Positions 1 to 12,320 are shown, counted from the first letter of the stretch. The stretch is DNA of 64,000 bases from Viola odorata (GCA_963691705.1 OY829545.1:44751475-44815474); one strand, 5' to 3'. Made by a program: numbers and translations. Notes: generated from the sequence alone by a model not told the origin.

Positions 1-53
1 CTAGGAGATGAGCAGACAATAACTCTGAGTCATCTGAATCCTTTGCTGCGGTG

Positions 54-1565
54 ATGGCCATCGACGCTACCCAAGATGCCGAGACTCATTTTCAAGAGAT
101 GTCCACAGCAATTGAAAATTTGACAAAGGCTATGGCAGAGAAAGATGCCCAAATAACTTTCTTGACAGCTAAATTGGCAAGTCACCCAAGCTCATCAAAT
201 AATCCAAACTCTAGCGGAGTCTCTTTTGATGATGAGAATGCTAAGCAAGAACGACAGAGAAAATACCATGAAGACTTCATCCGGGTGAATAATCTGAATA
301 ACAATAACAGTAACACCACAACACCCGTTGCAAATCTGACAGTTCAACAACTGCAGATGATGATTGCTGACACTATCCGTGCTCAGTATGGAGGAACTTT
401 GCAATCCTCTCTTAGTTACGCGAAGCCGTACTCAAGGCACATAGAAGAACTACTATTGCCTGTGAGGTATCAACCTCCAAAATTCCAACAATTCAAGGGG
501 AAAGGGAACCCGAAGCAACACATTGCTCACTTCATAGAGACTTGCAACAATGCAGGAACTTATGGAGATATGATAGTGAAGCAATTTATCCGGTCACTGA
601 AAGGCGTGGCCTTTGAATGGTACACTGATATCAGGCCTGGGTCTATTGATAGTTGGGACCAACAACAAAGAGACTTCCTAACCCGCTTTTACAGCACTCG
701 ACGGATTGTCGGCCTACCTGAATTGGCTGGAACGAAACAAAGGAAAGATGAACCTGTCACTGAATTCATTGAAATATGGAGGAACTTGGTCCTTAATTGC
801 AAAGAAAGGATCAATGAGTCATCTTCAATTGACATGTGCATCCAAGGGATGCAGTAGGGACTGTTCTATAATTTGCAGGCGAACATGCCACGCACATTCG
901 AAGAGCTCACAACTAGAGCTCATGATCTGAAAATTCAGATCTAAAGGCACGAGAGTTACTTGCCAAATGACTCTCGTGAAAAGAAAGAAGTAAGGAAAGA
1001 CCCGAAGACTAGCAAAGGGAAGGAAAGCATGGTAGTTACTACGACACCTGTGAAGATATCCTTCAAGGAGACCCAAAGAAAAGAAGAGGTGAAATAGGTC
1101 AAGACCGAGTACAAGCCTTTTAAAGCCCAAAGAAGGACCATGAAGGAACGTGAAGAAATGGGATATCCCTTCTTAGACTCAGAAATCTTTGACATTCTGG
1201 ACCAAGTTCTTGAACAAAAATTTATCCAGCTTCCGCCATCAAAGCGCCCAGGAGAAGCGAACCAGATTGACAACCCCAGGTATTACAAATATCACCGGAT
1301 CATCAATCATTCGGTAGATAAATGCTTTATCCTCAAAGACCTCATTGTTCGTTTGGACAAAGTGGGCAAGATAAAACTCGATAATGGAGATGTGGTAGAT
1401 GCCAATTACATCACAACCACCATACAGAATAATTCTATGGTTGCATTCGGGTCATTAGATCCTATTCCATTATCACAAGCCACGAGACAGCGGCCAGCTA
1501 CCTCTCCACAGATGGTACTAACAGCTGAATTACCGCAGGGGGGAGTCCTTGTAGAATTCCGATAG
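54..1565 (+). pseudogene. gag of element E, interrupted by three in-frame stops
   Basis: This is the capsid-type gag of a Ty3/gypsy element. One plus-strand frame runs from ATG 54 to TAG 1563-1565 (about 504 codons). It is broken by TAG at 855-857, TAA at 942-944 and a TAG near 1095. Residues ~140-265 form a retrotransposon gag domain (tryptophan-bearing EWYTDI segment, then a FLTRFYSTRR helix). A degenerate zinc-knuckle-like block (YYKYHRIINHSVDKC) lies near residues 407-421. That block has Tyr where the first Cys is expected, and YHR-H-C spacing seen in many plant gag proteins. The frame is unshifted despite the stops, so the decay is mostly point mutation. The family assignment is good; the lineage is not resolved. 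Confidence 0.75.
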
Positions 1566-3075
1566 TATATATCTTGAGCATATTTCCCCCCTTAGTTTTG
1601 GCCTTTTCCTAGGCATGATACTGCTAAATTGCTTCTATTTCCATCTTTATTGCAGATCTGTGCCAAAAGGATGAAATGAACGGGAACATGCGGTTTTAAT
1701 GAATTTCTCGGAGCTCTAAGGATCAAGGCCTAGAAGATCGATGTGTCGTCATGCCCTTGACGCTAACCAGATCAGTGAGCAGTCTAGTGCCCATGATGCG
1801 TCCGCATCAACTCTTAATCGAAAGCCAAAGAGGAGAATCCCCAAAGATTCGCACGAGATTCCTTGCGTTTCTAGAAGGAATCAGGTGCTTCCAGGAGGTC
1901 CCAGAATATTCCTCCTTAAGGAGCACGCTCTGCCATGTGCTGTCACTCTCTCCCCTTAGCTGTTTTTGTACCCTAGCGGGTTGTTAGGATATTTAAGCTT
2001 AGTTGTAGGGTTTTAGTAAGGGGGCCGACAACACACCATTTTTCACCTTTCACCTTAATTTTAGGGATTCGTTCTTTCCCATTATTAGCAGCGCCGTCAG
2101 CTTGTAAGGGGAGAAAGCATTGATTTCCCCACTAGTTTATTCTAATAAATTTTGCTTTTCTTATCTTTTTAATTTACGCTATTTGTTATTCCTATCTATT
2201 ATTTACGTTTGATTATGAGTAGCTAAGCTTCCACCTTCTTAGTAAAGGGCGTTTCAAGGGTTGCAAGGATTAGTTAAGAGGCCTAAACGTGCTTAGTACA
2301 TTCTCACTGTCATATTTGATTGTTTGCCATTTCCTTGCCATTCTCATTTACAAATGTTAACGGCCTGATCAACTATTAGTATTTCTTTGTGATTGTTGTC
2401 ATCCTAGCAGCGATAACGTCAACGTGAGGCTGTTAGGAGTAGTAGACACCTAGTGGAGTCATCGCGATAGAGTCTTCCATCTAGGGCAAACAATCAACTA
2501 GGGCGTTACCGCGAATCTGACAAGCTGAGAGGTATCACGCCCTAGATGTGTCTTACCTCTGCTTTATGGGAATTTTGATTATTGCCTCCCCGCATTCGTG
2601 TCTGGAGGGACGACAAAACGTCAAGGCTACCTCATATGTGGAAACGGGGGGTAGCTCCTCTGAAGAAGGTAAGTAGGGGGTTTACATGGAAACATGGCTC
2701 CTATAGCATGTCTATGACATGAGGATGGAATATCTTTGAGCCAATGACTAATTAATCTTGCACGCAACCTGCGAATGCCCCTTGCTAAGATCCCGTCTCA
2801 TTTGATTAATATCTTTATTCACCGTCTTTCATTATTATCTTGCCCTTAATTATTCTTTACTTTCATGCCATCGATATATGCTTTTAATTAATTATTCTGT
2901 TAGCAACCGATTCTGTGATAGATTGACTAGGTCAATCGACAAAACCCCCCTGAGTTACTATTTTATGTGGTTGTATTTGTTTTTGTCATACGCTTAAAGT
3001 GAGTTTTTATCCCTCAATCTCTGTAGTTCGACCCTGTCTTGCCCTTTACACATTTTAATTGTGCAATTAGTCATC
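1566..3075 (+). repeat. LTR-like or 3' UTR noncoding DNA of element E
   Basis: This stretch has no open frame of note. It contains a GC-rich short-motif zone at 1740-1960, T-rich stretches with AATAAA-like words near 2143, and a terminal zone (about 2990-3075) ending ...GTCATCA. That zone resembles the 3' ends of plant Ty3 LTRs, with the word GTAGTTCGACCC at 3024. No partner LTR is in the window, so the boundaries cannot be fixed. Confidence 0.35.
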
Positions 3076-3103
3076 AGGAAATATTATTACATTTGAGTGA
3101 CGA

Positions 3104-3754
3104 TCAGAGATCAAGAGTTTCGGCTAAAGAGACATTTGATGGAACATCTTTCAACCTTTTTACAACATCAACATCTTCATGGTCAGATCCTTTAGCTTGC
3201 TCCACATTGACCATGTAGACTGCTACACAATCTTCAGGAGATTGTTCTTCTGAGACATACTCTTCATGAGTCGCTGTCCCTTTTGGTTGAGATGAAGACC
3301 CCAATGTTGAGCATTCGGGAGCGTAGTGCCTCACTTTTCTAGACATTGGATGGGTGTGAGCCTTACAAGGCGTTCGTTCTGGCTTTGCCGGCGTATAGAT
3401 CGAAGCCTTTCCCTTGCGAGGCTTATCAACAGTCCCAGCTTCCTGGGAGGTCTTTGATGGCTCACCTGGAAGACCCCACCCTTCTGGCTGGACGTCACAA
3501 TCTTGGCTAGAGATGCCATGAGGGTATTTTGAGGATGGCTTTATTTTTGGAAGAACTTTCTTATTCTCCTTTCTTCTAGAGGTTGTCCATCCGTCGTTAA
3601 TTTCATCTTCGGTCTAAGAGCTTGTTTCCCAAACGTCCAAGTCATCAGTCATCAACTCGTACAGGCTTGGCCTATAGGGGTTTCCTATCTTTGGCATCCT
3701 AGGGTAGGCATAGATGACCTTGACCTTTTTGCTAGTGCTGAATTTGATCGTCAC
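3104..3754 (-). pseudogene. TE-like coding relic F, unknown family
   Basis: A minus-strand frame is open from the D junction at 3754 to TAG/TGA near 3104, with one internal stop at about 3615. It is about 215 codons, charged and low-complexity, rich in Lys, Ser and Glu, with no catalytic motif I recognise. It contains KVIYAYPRMPKIGNPYRPSL near its upstream end and ends in a serine/glutamate-rich tail. The frame starts exactly at the inferred edge of element D, so D probably inserted into it and split it. I infer a gag-pol linker or gag tail of another retrotransposon, but I cannot name it. Confidence 0.35.
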
Positions 3755-4609
3755 TATCAAACCCCCTTTTCGATTTTACGAAACGGTTCGGGACGGAATG
3801 TGAGACAAGCGTTGGACTCGCCTCACATAATGAAGTCGCCACCCTATTTATTCCCAGGTTTAGGGAACCTAATCGTCATGGCATAAATTAAATAAAACTA
3901 AGGCACAAAGGGTCTAAACCAAAGAACAAAGGTTCAATGTTGTATTATGGACTCGGGAATGTGTTAGGCACCCGAGTCACATCCAAACAAGGTTATCGGT
4001 AAATGAGGTGTTTAAAGAAAATATTTTTTAAAACATGCAAATGGGGCCCTCATAGGAAACACCACTTTAGTATTCGTAGGGTCGGGACAACTTTGGGACC
4101 GGTCGGGACAACTTTGGGATAAGTATTACTGCTTAACAGAATTGGTACCATTTTTACTAAAGCGGGCGATCCGTTATTATCATCGGGCCATGCATGATTA
4201 ACCTAATTACTATGTGATCCTATCATGGATAGGTAACAAAGTACCATTTTCATGAATGTACAAATAAACTGTGTGGGATCGAAGCCACCATACCCATGTA
4301 TCAATACCAACATTTAATTTCATGGCATTTAAACGCAAGTGATTTAAACACGTTATGCATGTGAGATTGATTTTAATTTTTAGCAATTTTAAATGTCATG
4401 CATACGAATGGGTGGGTTCTAACGCATTCTAAGTGGTCATGCATACGAAAACAGTTCAGATTTAGCATTTCTAATAAACATTCAAGGAAACGTTTAAGAT
4501 AAGCGTACAATTTTTTGATGAGCTCCGATCGATCTGTCTCTTCAAAATCGTGGTTAGCAACAAGTAATAATAATGTAGGTATAAACAAACATACACGATT
4601 TTTAACTAA

Positions 4610-4762
4610 ATACTTAACTAATTATTATAACAAGGGAGGTCGGATAACTAATTTAACTAATTATTACAACAAGTCGAAACAATTAATGAAAGCATTAAGT
4701 AATTATTACAACAAGTTGATATAATTAACGAAAGCATTAACTCATTATTACAACAAGTTTAG
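4610..4762. repeat. short imperfect tandem repeat in D LTR
   Basis: About three imperfect copies of a ~54-bp unit containing TAATTATTACAACAAG. It lies downstream of the D TATA box in the transcribed part of the LTR. It is not similar in sequence to the 55-bp array at the comparable place in A and C. Confidence 0.5.
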
Positions 4763-5844
4763 CAATGAAATATTATCACATACACGCAATTTAAAACAAC
4801 GGATAATTAAACATCATATACAAACGATAATAATACATGGAAATAATGCGGTGGTTTGATCATGCATATAATTTTAATGGGTTGGGCTAGGGCCATACTT
4901 GGATTTCTAGTTTTGGGATAACATGCATACGAATAATATTTACAAAAAATATTTAATAAATGAAAAGGGGGTAAAAGTGTACTTTTGAGCGAAGATTTAA
5001 AGTTTAACCTACAAAGCCAGAGTGTTAGTGATAACTCGAAAGATAATAAATAATAAAAGTGCATACAAATATTTATTTAATTTCTAGTAAGCAAGCGATT
5101 AAATAAACATGGCAAACAAGTAAATAATATATTTTATGTGAGCATACGAATATTTCATACGAAAATTAAAACACGAAGTAAAATAAACAATTTATCGCAT
5201 GTGAACATGTGAACAATTACATGCAAAAATGAAAGCAAAATAAATAGTTTACCGCATACGAGAAATCACACTACTAGTAAACACGAAAGTTTACAAAAAA
5301 TAAATGGGTCAGGCTTCGATTTGATCAAAATAGTAGCTGGGCTTGTGATGAAATCAAGTCCATCACCTTTCCATTCATTTTCCCGCCAAAGCCCTTCTTC
5401 TTCCCTTTCTTCTTCCTTGTGTCGTCGGCGCCATAGCCGGCGACCAAGGTACAATCCGACCACGAAACTCACCCAAATCAACACAAATAAAACTAGCAGC
5501 CCCACAACAAGGTAACCCAATAAAAACAGCAAAAAATTTGACGTAAAATAGGGACAATTTCAACAAAAATGAAAATAAGCAATTAAAGCAACAATTGCTC
5601 AATTAATTAACCAAAGCTTTAAACAATTAAATTGAAGCAAGCACACTGATTTCAACTTAATAATAGAGCATTTGAAATAGGTTTGAGCAATTAATTGATC
5701 CTCTAAGAGCACAAACGAAGATTTGAAGGAAGGGTAGAGAGAGAGAGAGCTACCTTTGCCAGGAGAGCTTAAACCAAGAAGGAAGTGCAAGAAATTAAGA
5801 GTGAGAGTGAAATTAGGTCCCTTTTCTTGTTGCTTTGAGGTCTC

Positions 5845-5852
5845 CTTTTATA
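5845..5852 (-). promoter_or_regulatory. TATA box of the D LTR promoter
   Basis: The minus strand reads CCTATAAAAGG here. The equivalent point of the A and C LTRs also carries a TATA box (TATAAATAG). Just downstream on the minus strand lies a CT-rich stretch (GAGAGAGAGAG on plus at 5736-5750), as in A and C. This would divide the D LTR into a U3 of about 3.6 kb and an R/U5 of about 2.1 kb. Confidence 0.6.
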
Positions 5853-6588
5853 GGGAAAATTGGAGTCGGTTTGGGCGAGTGTGTGGCTGGAAACCGGTCG
5901 CCGGATTTGGGAGGAAAAGGTGACGGGGTTTGGATGAGGATGCTTGGTTTGTGTGGCCAAGGATGGCTGATAGGAGGTTTGTGATGATCATTCGGCGTCG
6001 GTGAGGCTAGCTAGGTGGAAAGGTGAGGTGATTTTGAATCAACATGCATTAATTGCCATTAATGCATTAATTTGGACATGAACGAGATATTTTGGTTCGA
6101 GCTGCGGCGTGAGTGAACTCGCTTGAGATGAAAAATTGCTCAAACCAAGAGGAACAAAAGATGTAGAAAAATAAGACATAACAACTAGTATACACTAAAT
6201 AAAGAAAAGTTTGATTTAACGTATATATTTTCTCATTAAAAAATGTCAAAAGTTCGGACGCAAATAAATGCCATTACGACAAAAATTGAACGAAACCAAA
6301 TTAGATGACGCGAAAGAGAAAAATAGTAGGTAATTATCAATAAAAGAAATAATACGCTCGATCTATGGTCCGAGAAAACTCACTCGGGACCGATAGAAAT
6401 TCGAGCGAAAAGACAGTCAAAAATACGAAAAACTAAAAAGGCATGAAATGACGCGGAATATTAAAACAAATAGCCTAAGATCAAGAATCGACAAAAATTT
6501 GACGTAGATGACCTAATAATGTGATATACAATAAAATGCATAAAGTTGTGACGAAAAATCCAAATTTGGGTAGCAACAGTTGCCCCCT

Positions 6589-6643
6589 CTTTACTGTCTG
6601 GTAAAAAATACAATGTAACTGAATTTTTTGATAAGCAGTAAAG
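6589..6643. promoter_or_regulatory. conserved inverted repeat CTTTACTG...CAGTAAAG (D)
   Basis: The two 8-bp arms are at 6589-6596 and 6636-6643. The same arms, with a TGCCCCCT flank on the left, occur in the A and C LTRs at the matching place upstream of the TATA box, although much surrounding sequence has diverged. Its function is unknown. Confidence 0.45.
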
Positions 6644-6797
6644 ATGGTTTCCCCAAGCACTTACCACGTTTTGGATGTATCATAAATTGCGGAAACGTAG
6701 ATGGCGTAGGGCGAGGGTAGCACTCGTAATCCTTACGCTATTGCAAGAAAAGTAGATTAAATCCCTAAAGGAGGAAATATGTGAGAATGTAAATGGT

Positions 6798-7200
6798 AAT
6801 CACTCAAGGAGGAGTAATAATTATGCAGAAATGTAGAATATAATCGCTCAAGGAGGAGTAATAATTATGCAGAAATGTAAAATATAGTCACTCAAGGAGG
6901 AGTATTTAGATATGCGGAAATGTAAAATATAGTCGCCCAAGGAGGAGTATTTAGATATGTGGAAATGTAAAAAATAGTCACTCAAGGAGGAGGATTTAGA
7001 TATGCAGAAATGTAAAATATAGTCGCTCAAGGAGGAGTACTTAGATACGCGGAAATGTAAAATATAGTCGCTCAAAGAGGAGTACTTAGATATGCGGAAA
7101 TGTAAAATATAGTCGCTCAAAGAGGAGTACTTAGATATGCGGAAATGTAAAAAATAGTCGCTCAAGGAGGAGTATTTAGATATGCGAAAATGTAAAATAA
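6798..7200. repeat. 45-bp tandem array, ~9 copies, D LTR U3
   Basis: The unit contains GCTCAAGGAGGAGTATTTAG and a following ATGTAAAATATAGT word, with a 45-bp period. The period is a multiple of three, so the array reads open on the minus strand for about 105 codons of a repeated 15-residue unit. I regard that as an artefact. Only about two diverged copies of the unit exist in the A and C LTRs (near 19798-19870, 49275-49345 and 62540-62615). Confidence 0.85.
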
Positions 7201-8189
7201 AGGGGTTTTTGGAAATGAGAGTTGTAATATACCTTCGCTCGGATATTGATTGACGGTAACATACCTTTGCTCGAATGTTGATGGCTCAAGTTAGATATCT
7301 TTGTGAATTTGCGGATCTTTGCCATGGATGGAGGTGCCACTTTTCATAACTTGATTGGATTTGTTTGACGAAATCCATGACGAGGGCATTACAACGATAT
7401 TCTTATCGAAACCCATCTTATAGCGTGATTCCAATGAAGCATGTCTGTATCCTGCAAATAGGAAAGAAGCAAACACGAAGCAGCAATAGATGGAAAAAGG
7501 GAAAGAGCAATTGATAATGTGAGAAATATCGCATATTCCTATATTTAAAACTCGGTTTGCCCCCAAGCCTTTTGTCGGAATGAAAACAACCTCTTTATTT
7601 AAGAGAGAACAAATTTAAACATTTTTAGAAAACGTGTTTATCCAATTTTTGTTATATTAACCCGATTGATACAAGTCTAGATAGCGTCTGCGCCTTGCTC
7701 AGGAAATAACGACCTCAAGAACAAGACTTTCCCGTGACATGCAGTCGTAAGCAATCCTCACCAGATATTAGTGTTTGTGCTCATGCTAAAAAATAAGGCT
7801 ATGTGTTTACACTAAAAAATGCAATAAACGTAGTACAAAAATTAAATTTGCAATGTCAATCCGAGTGAAAGATGCACATGCATGGGCATTCTAATAATCC
7901 AGAGGACTTTGCAAGAGACAAGAAATGAGAGGTTTTGTGGGAAAAGGAAAGTTAGTTGTGTGTGTGTGTGCGTGTTTTTTTAGAAGGGTTTTTGTGCTCG
8001 ACGACCGATCACGATGAGAAAAAATTACGGTGAACAATGCTTGACGGTTTGATCGCGGCGAAAGCAAAGTACACAAGTTTCTTCCTCTTTTACTAAGAAT
8101 GCTCTATCTTGTGATCATCTTGATCCATTATGATTTTTTTCATACTTGCTTCTACTTTCATCAACTAGTGTTCTTTGAGACTCTTTCTC

Positions 8190-8300
8190 TTCTTTTTTCT
8201 TGATTTTGTCTTCTCTTTTTTCCTTTTTTCCTTTTCTCTTTTTATTTTCTTCCTCTTTTTTTCCTTTTTTTTCTTTCTTTTTTTTTCTTTTTTTTCTTTA
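8190..8300. repeat. polypyrimidine tract in D LTR U3
   Basis: About 110 bp are almost pure T and C on the plus strand. Equivalent tracts lie at 22410-22490 (A) and 52325-52400 (C), so the tract is an old part of this LTR family. Confidence 0.7.
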
Positions 8301-9433
8301 AATGTAAATACAAATAGTAAGTGAAGCAAGTACGATTCTCTCTATTATGATGATTTTTTGGACAGCGGTCTTCAAGTCTTATTGCTTCTCTGTGTATTAG
8401 TGCAGACCATTTCTTTGAGGGTTTTTTTTTATCCTGCTGATTTGTGAAACAAACTTCAACATACTTCTGGCGCTTTAGTTGGTGGCCTCAATCGAGCACT
8501 ACTCATTTGCGGGGAATTCAAAAGGCTTTTAAGTGGTGATGCAGGATGGTGTATGTTCAAGGGTGAACGACTGAAAAAGGGAAGAAGAAGCAAAGTCCAA
8601 TGTCACCTTACCGTTATCCCATGTCTGATGGTGCATGTACCCTAGATATTATGCAAATCTAACTAGCATTTAGTTTAGCATCTGCACTCATGAAATAATT
8701 AAGGCGTGAAGGCCCAAAATGCTCACAAGGTTGTGTTTACGACTACTTACGTCTTACATGTCATGGATATAAAAGCTAACAGACAAGATCATGTATGTCA
8801 TATAATTTCTAATGAACGCATACGTTATTCGTGACGTAATAAAAATGATGAATATGTATGATTTACGTGAGCTTTGAAAATTTAAGGATAGCGTGGATTT
8901 TTCCAATAAAATAAATTTCCTTCTTCCAATCATATAGCTCGGAACTCCTTGGCAATTCTATGTAAAAGGTTGCCCTCTTTAGTGTAAAAAAAACAAAAGA
9001 AAAAAGGACGCTTGTGATGAATGTGCAATGGTAAAAATTTAAAGCAATAAGGAGAGAATGAACTTCCCTGAATAGGTGTGACGCGAAAATAGCCAAAATC
9101 TCACAGGTTCACCTGCGGGGAAATAAGCTTTGCGATTTTAAGCTAGTATTCAGTCCTTATTCAAACTGGATAATAGTATTGCTGTAAACATTTCTAACGG
9201 TTCCATCATAACATCTTGAAGAATAGCTATTAAGTTCTTGAATAGTGCTCTAGGCGTAGATGGCTCCCTCATGATCGTCGTTCGTATGCATGGAGAGAAT
9301 ATTACGTATTTAAACATATGAAAACACATATCTATCATTATTATGTTCTTGTAAAACTTAACATCTGATTAGTGGGGGTTAGTTCAAACGTGGTTCTTAC
9401 AACCCAAACTATTCCCATATACCACTGATACCA

Positions 9434-9445
9434 TGCTTCCCTTTT
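9434..9445 (-). other. candidate polypurine tract of element D
   Basis: The minus strand reads AAAAGGGAAGCA directly before the inferred LTR start (TGGTATCAG). A purine-rich run next to TG is the expected plus-strand primer of an LTR element. This is assigned from position and composition only. Confidence 0.4.
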
Positions 9446-9490
9446 TAAAAAGTTTTGACACACAAGTTTTAAAAACAAGCCCTCATTTTA

Positions 9491-10672
9491 TTAATTCGGA
9501 ACAAACATTAGGTGGTTTGGTCGAGAAGCATCCACGTTCACTGGTCTTGGTAGATCATCCCCATCCATTTTGGTGAGCATTAGGGCACCTTTTGAGAATC
9601 CGCTCTTGACTACGTATGGACCTTCACACCTTGGGGCCCATTTTCCTTGACTCTCCTCCTCATGAGGAAGGATTTTCTTCAACACTAAATCCCCGGTCTT
9701 GAACTCGCGTGGCCGCACTTTCTTGTTGTAAACGTTAGCCATTCTCTTTTGATATAATTGTGCATGGCACATAGCGGCCAAACGTTTCTCCGAAATGAGA
9801 TTCAATTGCTCATATCTCACCCTTGCCCAATCGGATTCTTCTACTCCTAACTCTGCCAAGACTCTGAGGGAAGGAATTTCTACCTCAAGTGGGATCACCG
9901 CTTCCATACCATAGACCAAAGAGTAAGGGGTTGCTCCCGTAGAGGTGCGAATCGCAATTCGATAAGCGTGTAAAGCAAAAGGAAGCATGTCATGCCATTC
10001 CTTGTGAGTGACTTACCATTTTCTGGATGATTTTCTTTAAATTCTTATTTGCGGCTTCAACTGCGCCATTCATCTTTGGGCGATAAGGCGAGGAGTTCCG
10101 GTGTTTCATTTTCCATTGTTGGCAAAGGTCATTGATCATTTTTCCATTCAGGTTAGTACCGTTATCTGTAATGATCATTTCTGGGACTCCATAGCGACAT
10201 ATGATATTCTTCTCAATGAACTGCATGGTTATCTTTTGAGTGATGCTCAAGTAAGAAGTAGCCTCCACCCACTTAGTGAAGTAGTCGATTGCCACAAGGA
10301 TAAAGCGATGGCCATTACAGGCTTTCGGATGAATTTGGCCGATGATGTCCATTCCCCACATTGCGAAGGGCTAAGGTGATGTCATGCTAAAAAAGGAAGT
10401 CGGAGGGACATGGAGATGGTCCGCGCAAACTTAGCATTTATGGCATTTTCAAAAATAGTCGATGCAATGTTGCTCGACGGTGAGCCAAAAATAACCTTGT
10501 CTCATTATTTGTCTCGCCATCATATGCCCACTAACATGTGTATAGCAAACTCCTTCATGGATTTCGGTCATGATCTTCTTGGCTTCCGAAACGGCGACGC
10601 ACCGAAGTAAGGCTCCATTCGCCCTTCTTTTGTACAAGACCTCGCCATCGAGGTAGAAATCCAAAGCCTAAC
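9491..10672 (-). pseudogene. integrase of element D, frameshifted
   Basis: This encodes the integrase that would insert the element's cDNA. The N-terminal HHCC zinc-finger part is at 10664-10449. The catalytic core is at 10361-9990, with MDIIGQ, ITDNGTN and NGAVEAANKN carrying the D, D and E of the D,D-35-E triad. The C-terminal part is at 9988-9491. The pieces lie in different frames or are separated by stops: a frameshift at about 9989 and a break between 10362 and 10448. It aligns along its whole length with the A integrase at 24926-26071. No functional protein could be made without repair. Confidence 0.85.
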
Positions 10673-11139
10673 GCTGAAGGGTCTTTTTACTACCTTGGCT
10701 TGACCTGACGGATACTCCCGATCTTGGATGAACCGTACTAAGTCGTGGAACCATGGTTTCCCGTCGGGTTCATCTTCCAAAGTAGCGCAACATGCCGGCA
10801 TTTCCTTTACTTCCACCCTCAATGGTTGAAGCATTACCCCACATTCCAATTTGAACATTGAGGCCAAAGTGGCTAACGCGTCCGCGAAGCGGTTCGTGTC
10901 CTGATCGATTCGATCAAACTTGGTTTCTTTGAATTCTCCTATGAGTTGGGTGAGCAACCTCTGATAAGGTATTAGCTTGGAATCCCAGGTTTGCCACAAA
11001 TCTTGAGCTTAATAGATGACGAGGGTCGAGTCCCCGAAGATTTTTAGTTTCTTCACCTTTGGGTCAATTGCCGTCATCAAACCGCTAATGCATGCTTCGT
11101 ACTCGGCGATGTTGTTGGTGCAGGTGGACTTTGTAGATA
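10673..11139 (-). pseudogene. archaeal-type RNase H remnant of element D
   Basis: The minus-strand frame keeps the C-terminal half of the second, archaeal-type RNase H: the IAEYEACISG glutamate block, the FGDSTLVIY aspartate block and the ADALATLASM aspartate. An in-frame stop follows the second block (near 11010). Compared with A, the first RNase H and the start of this domain are missing. The sequence jumps from the RT thumb (KTYLQ) to the glutamate block near 11130, a deletion of about 0.6 kb relative to A 26540-27165. Confidence 0.75.
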
Positions 11140-12320
11140 TGTCTTGATCTTCTCAAAGGCCCTCTGACAATATTCATTCCATTCTTTCTCAACATTTTGA
11201 ACATCGGCTCGCAGGTAAGGGTTAACTGACTGATAAAGCGGGCGATATAGTTGATGTGCCCCAAGAAGCTTCGTACCTCCTTTTTAGTTCTTGGGAGAAG
11301 GTAATTCTTGAATAGCTTTCACCTTATTAGGGTCTACCTCTATGCCTCTATTGCTAATGATGAACCCTAGCAATTTTACAGAGGTTACGCCGAAGGTGCA
11401 CTTGGTCGGATTCAAGCATAATCGAAATTGCCGCAATCTTTCAAAGACATTTCTTAAGATGTCTACATTATCTCGTTCTCCATGAGATTTGGCGATCATA
11501 TCATCGACATAAATTTCAACCTCCTTATGTATCATGTCATGGAAAAGAGTGACAGTGGCGCGTTGATAAGTTGCACCGGCGTTCTTTAATCCGAAAGGCA
11601 TCACCTTGAAGCAAAAGGTCCCCCAAGCCGTGATGAAGGTTGTTTTCTCGCTATCTTCAGGAGACTTCTTAATCTGGTTCTATCCCAAAAATCCATCCAT
11701 GAAGGAGAACATGTTGCTATGAGCGGCGCTATCCACTAGGATATCAATATGAGGGAGCGGGAAGTCATCTTTGGGGCTTGCTCGATTAAGAACTTTAAAG
11801 GCCACACACATGCAGACCTTCCCGTCTTTCTTTGGCATGGGCACAACATTGGTGACCCATTCTGGATACTCGGTGACTTTTAAGAAACTCGCCGCTAGTT
11901 GTTTCGTGACATCCTCTTTTATTTTCAAAAGGATGTCGGGACGCATTCTTCGGAGTTTTTGCTTTACGGGTTTGAATTCGGGTTTTAATGGGATGTGGTG
12001 CTAGACTATGTTGGGGTCGAGACCAGGCATATCGTCGTATGACCAAGCGAATACGTCCGAGTTTTCCTTAAGGAGGGAGATTATCCTTTCTCTCTGATTA
12101 GAGTCTAAGGTCATTCCGATCTTAACAATCTTCTGATTTTCATTGCTTGCCCCCAAGTTTATCTCTTCCAACTCCTTCTAATGAGGGGCTATTTCTTTCT
12201 CTGAACTCTCGACTAAACAGGCCAATTCGCGTGGAACCCCATCTTCATTTTCAATTGCGGTGATAATTTCTTTATCAGTAAAGACAGGGTATATCAAGAC
12301 CAACTGAATTAACATTTATC
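11140..12320 (-). pseudogene. reverse transcriptase of element D, broken
   Basis: The RT palm and fingers are recognisable: the NRASPKDDFPLP block and FSFMDGF (11680-11946), and the YVDDMIAKS active-site block with LLGFIISNRGIEVDP (11284-11604). There are stops or frameshifts around 11605-11680, at 11281 and upstream of 11946. The segment starts just after the candidate splice acceptor at 12321. The N-terminal linker has an early stop (near 12273), where the A and C copies read FxDKxYVF. Confidence 0.8.

Larger units (their letters stand above)
1..3075 (+). mobile_element. Element E: decayed Ty3/gypsy fragment (gag plus LTR-like DNA)
   Basis: This is a partial plus-strand retrotransposon, cut by the left edge of the window. 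It has a gag reading frame to 1565, followed by about 1.5 kb of noncoding DNA that reads like an LTR or 3' UTR and ends in CA near 3075. No protease, RT or integrase is visible, so it is either a gag-only derivative or a deletion product. Both ends are inferred. The right end is only a guess from the change of coding strand after 3075. Confidence 0.5.
3755..9433 (-). repeat. 3' LTR of element D (~5.7 kb)
   Basis: This LTR is homologous to the LTRs of A and C in several blocks. One is the block around 3828-3985 (AATGAAGTCGCCACCCTA, then CACCCGAGTCACATCC). Others are the TATA region near 5848, the inverted repeat near 6589-6643, the block at 7205-7290, and the block at 8610-8830. The low end probably starts at TATCAAAC (TG mutated to TA); the high end is placed at ...GATACCA before a purine-rich (minus) tract. 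Both ends are inferred. It is only about 55% the length of the A LTR because several tandem arrays are missing. Confidence 0.7.

Noticed and set aside
6848..7165. 105-codon minus frame of a repeated 15-residue unit in the D LTR
   Set aside because: It is a product of a 45-bp tandem array whose period is divisible by three; it has no start context and is not kept in A or C.
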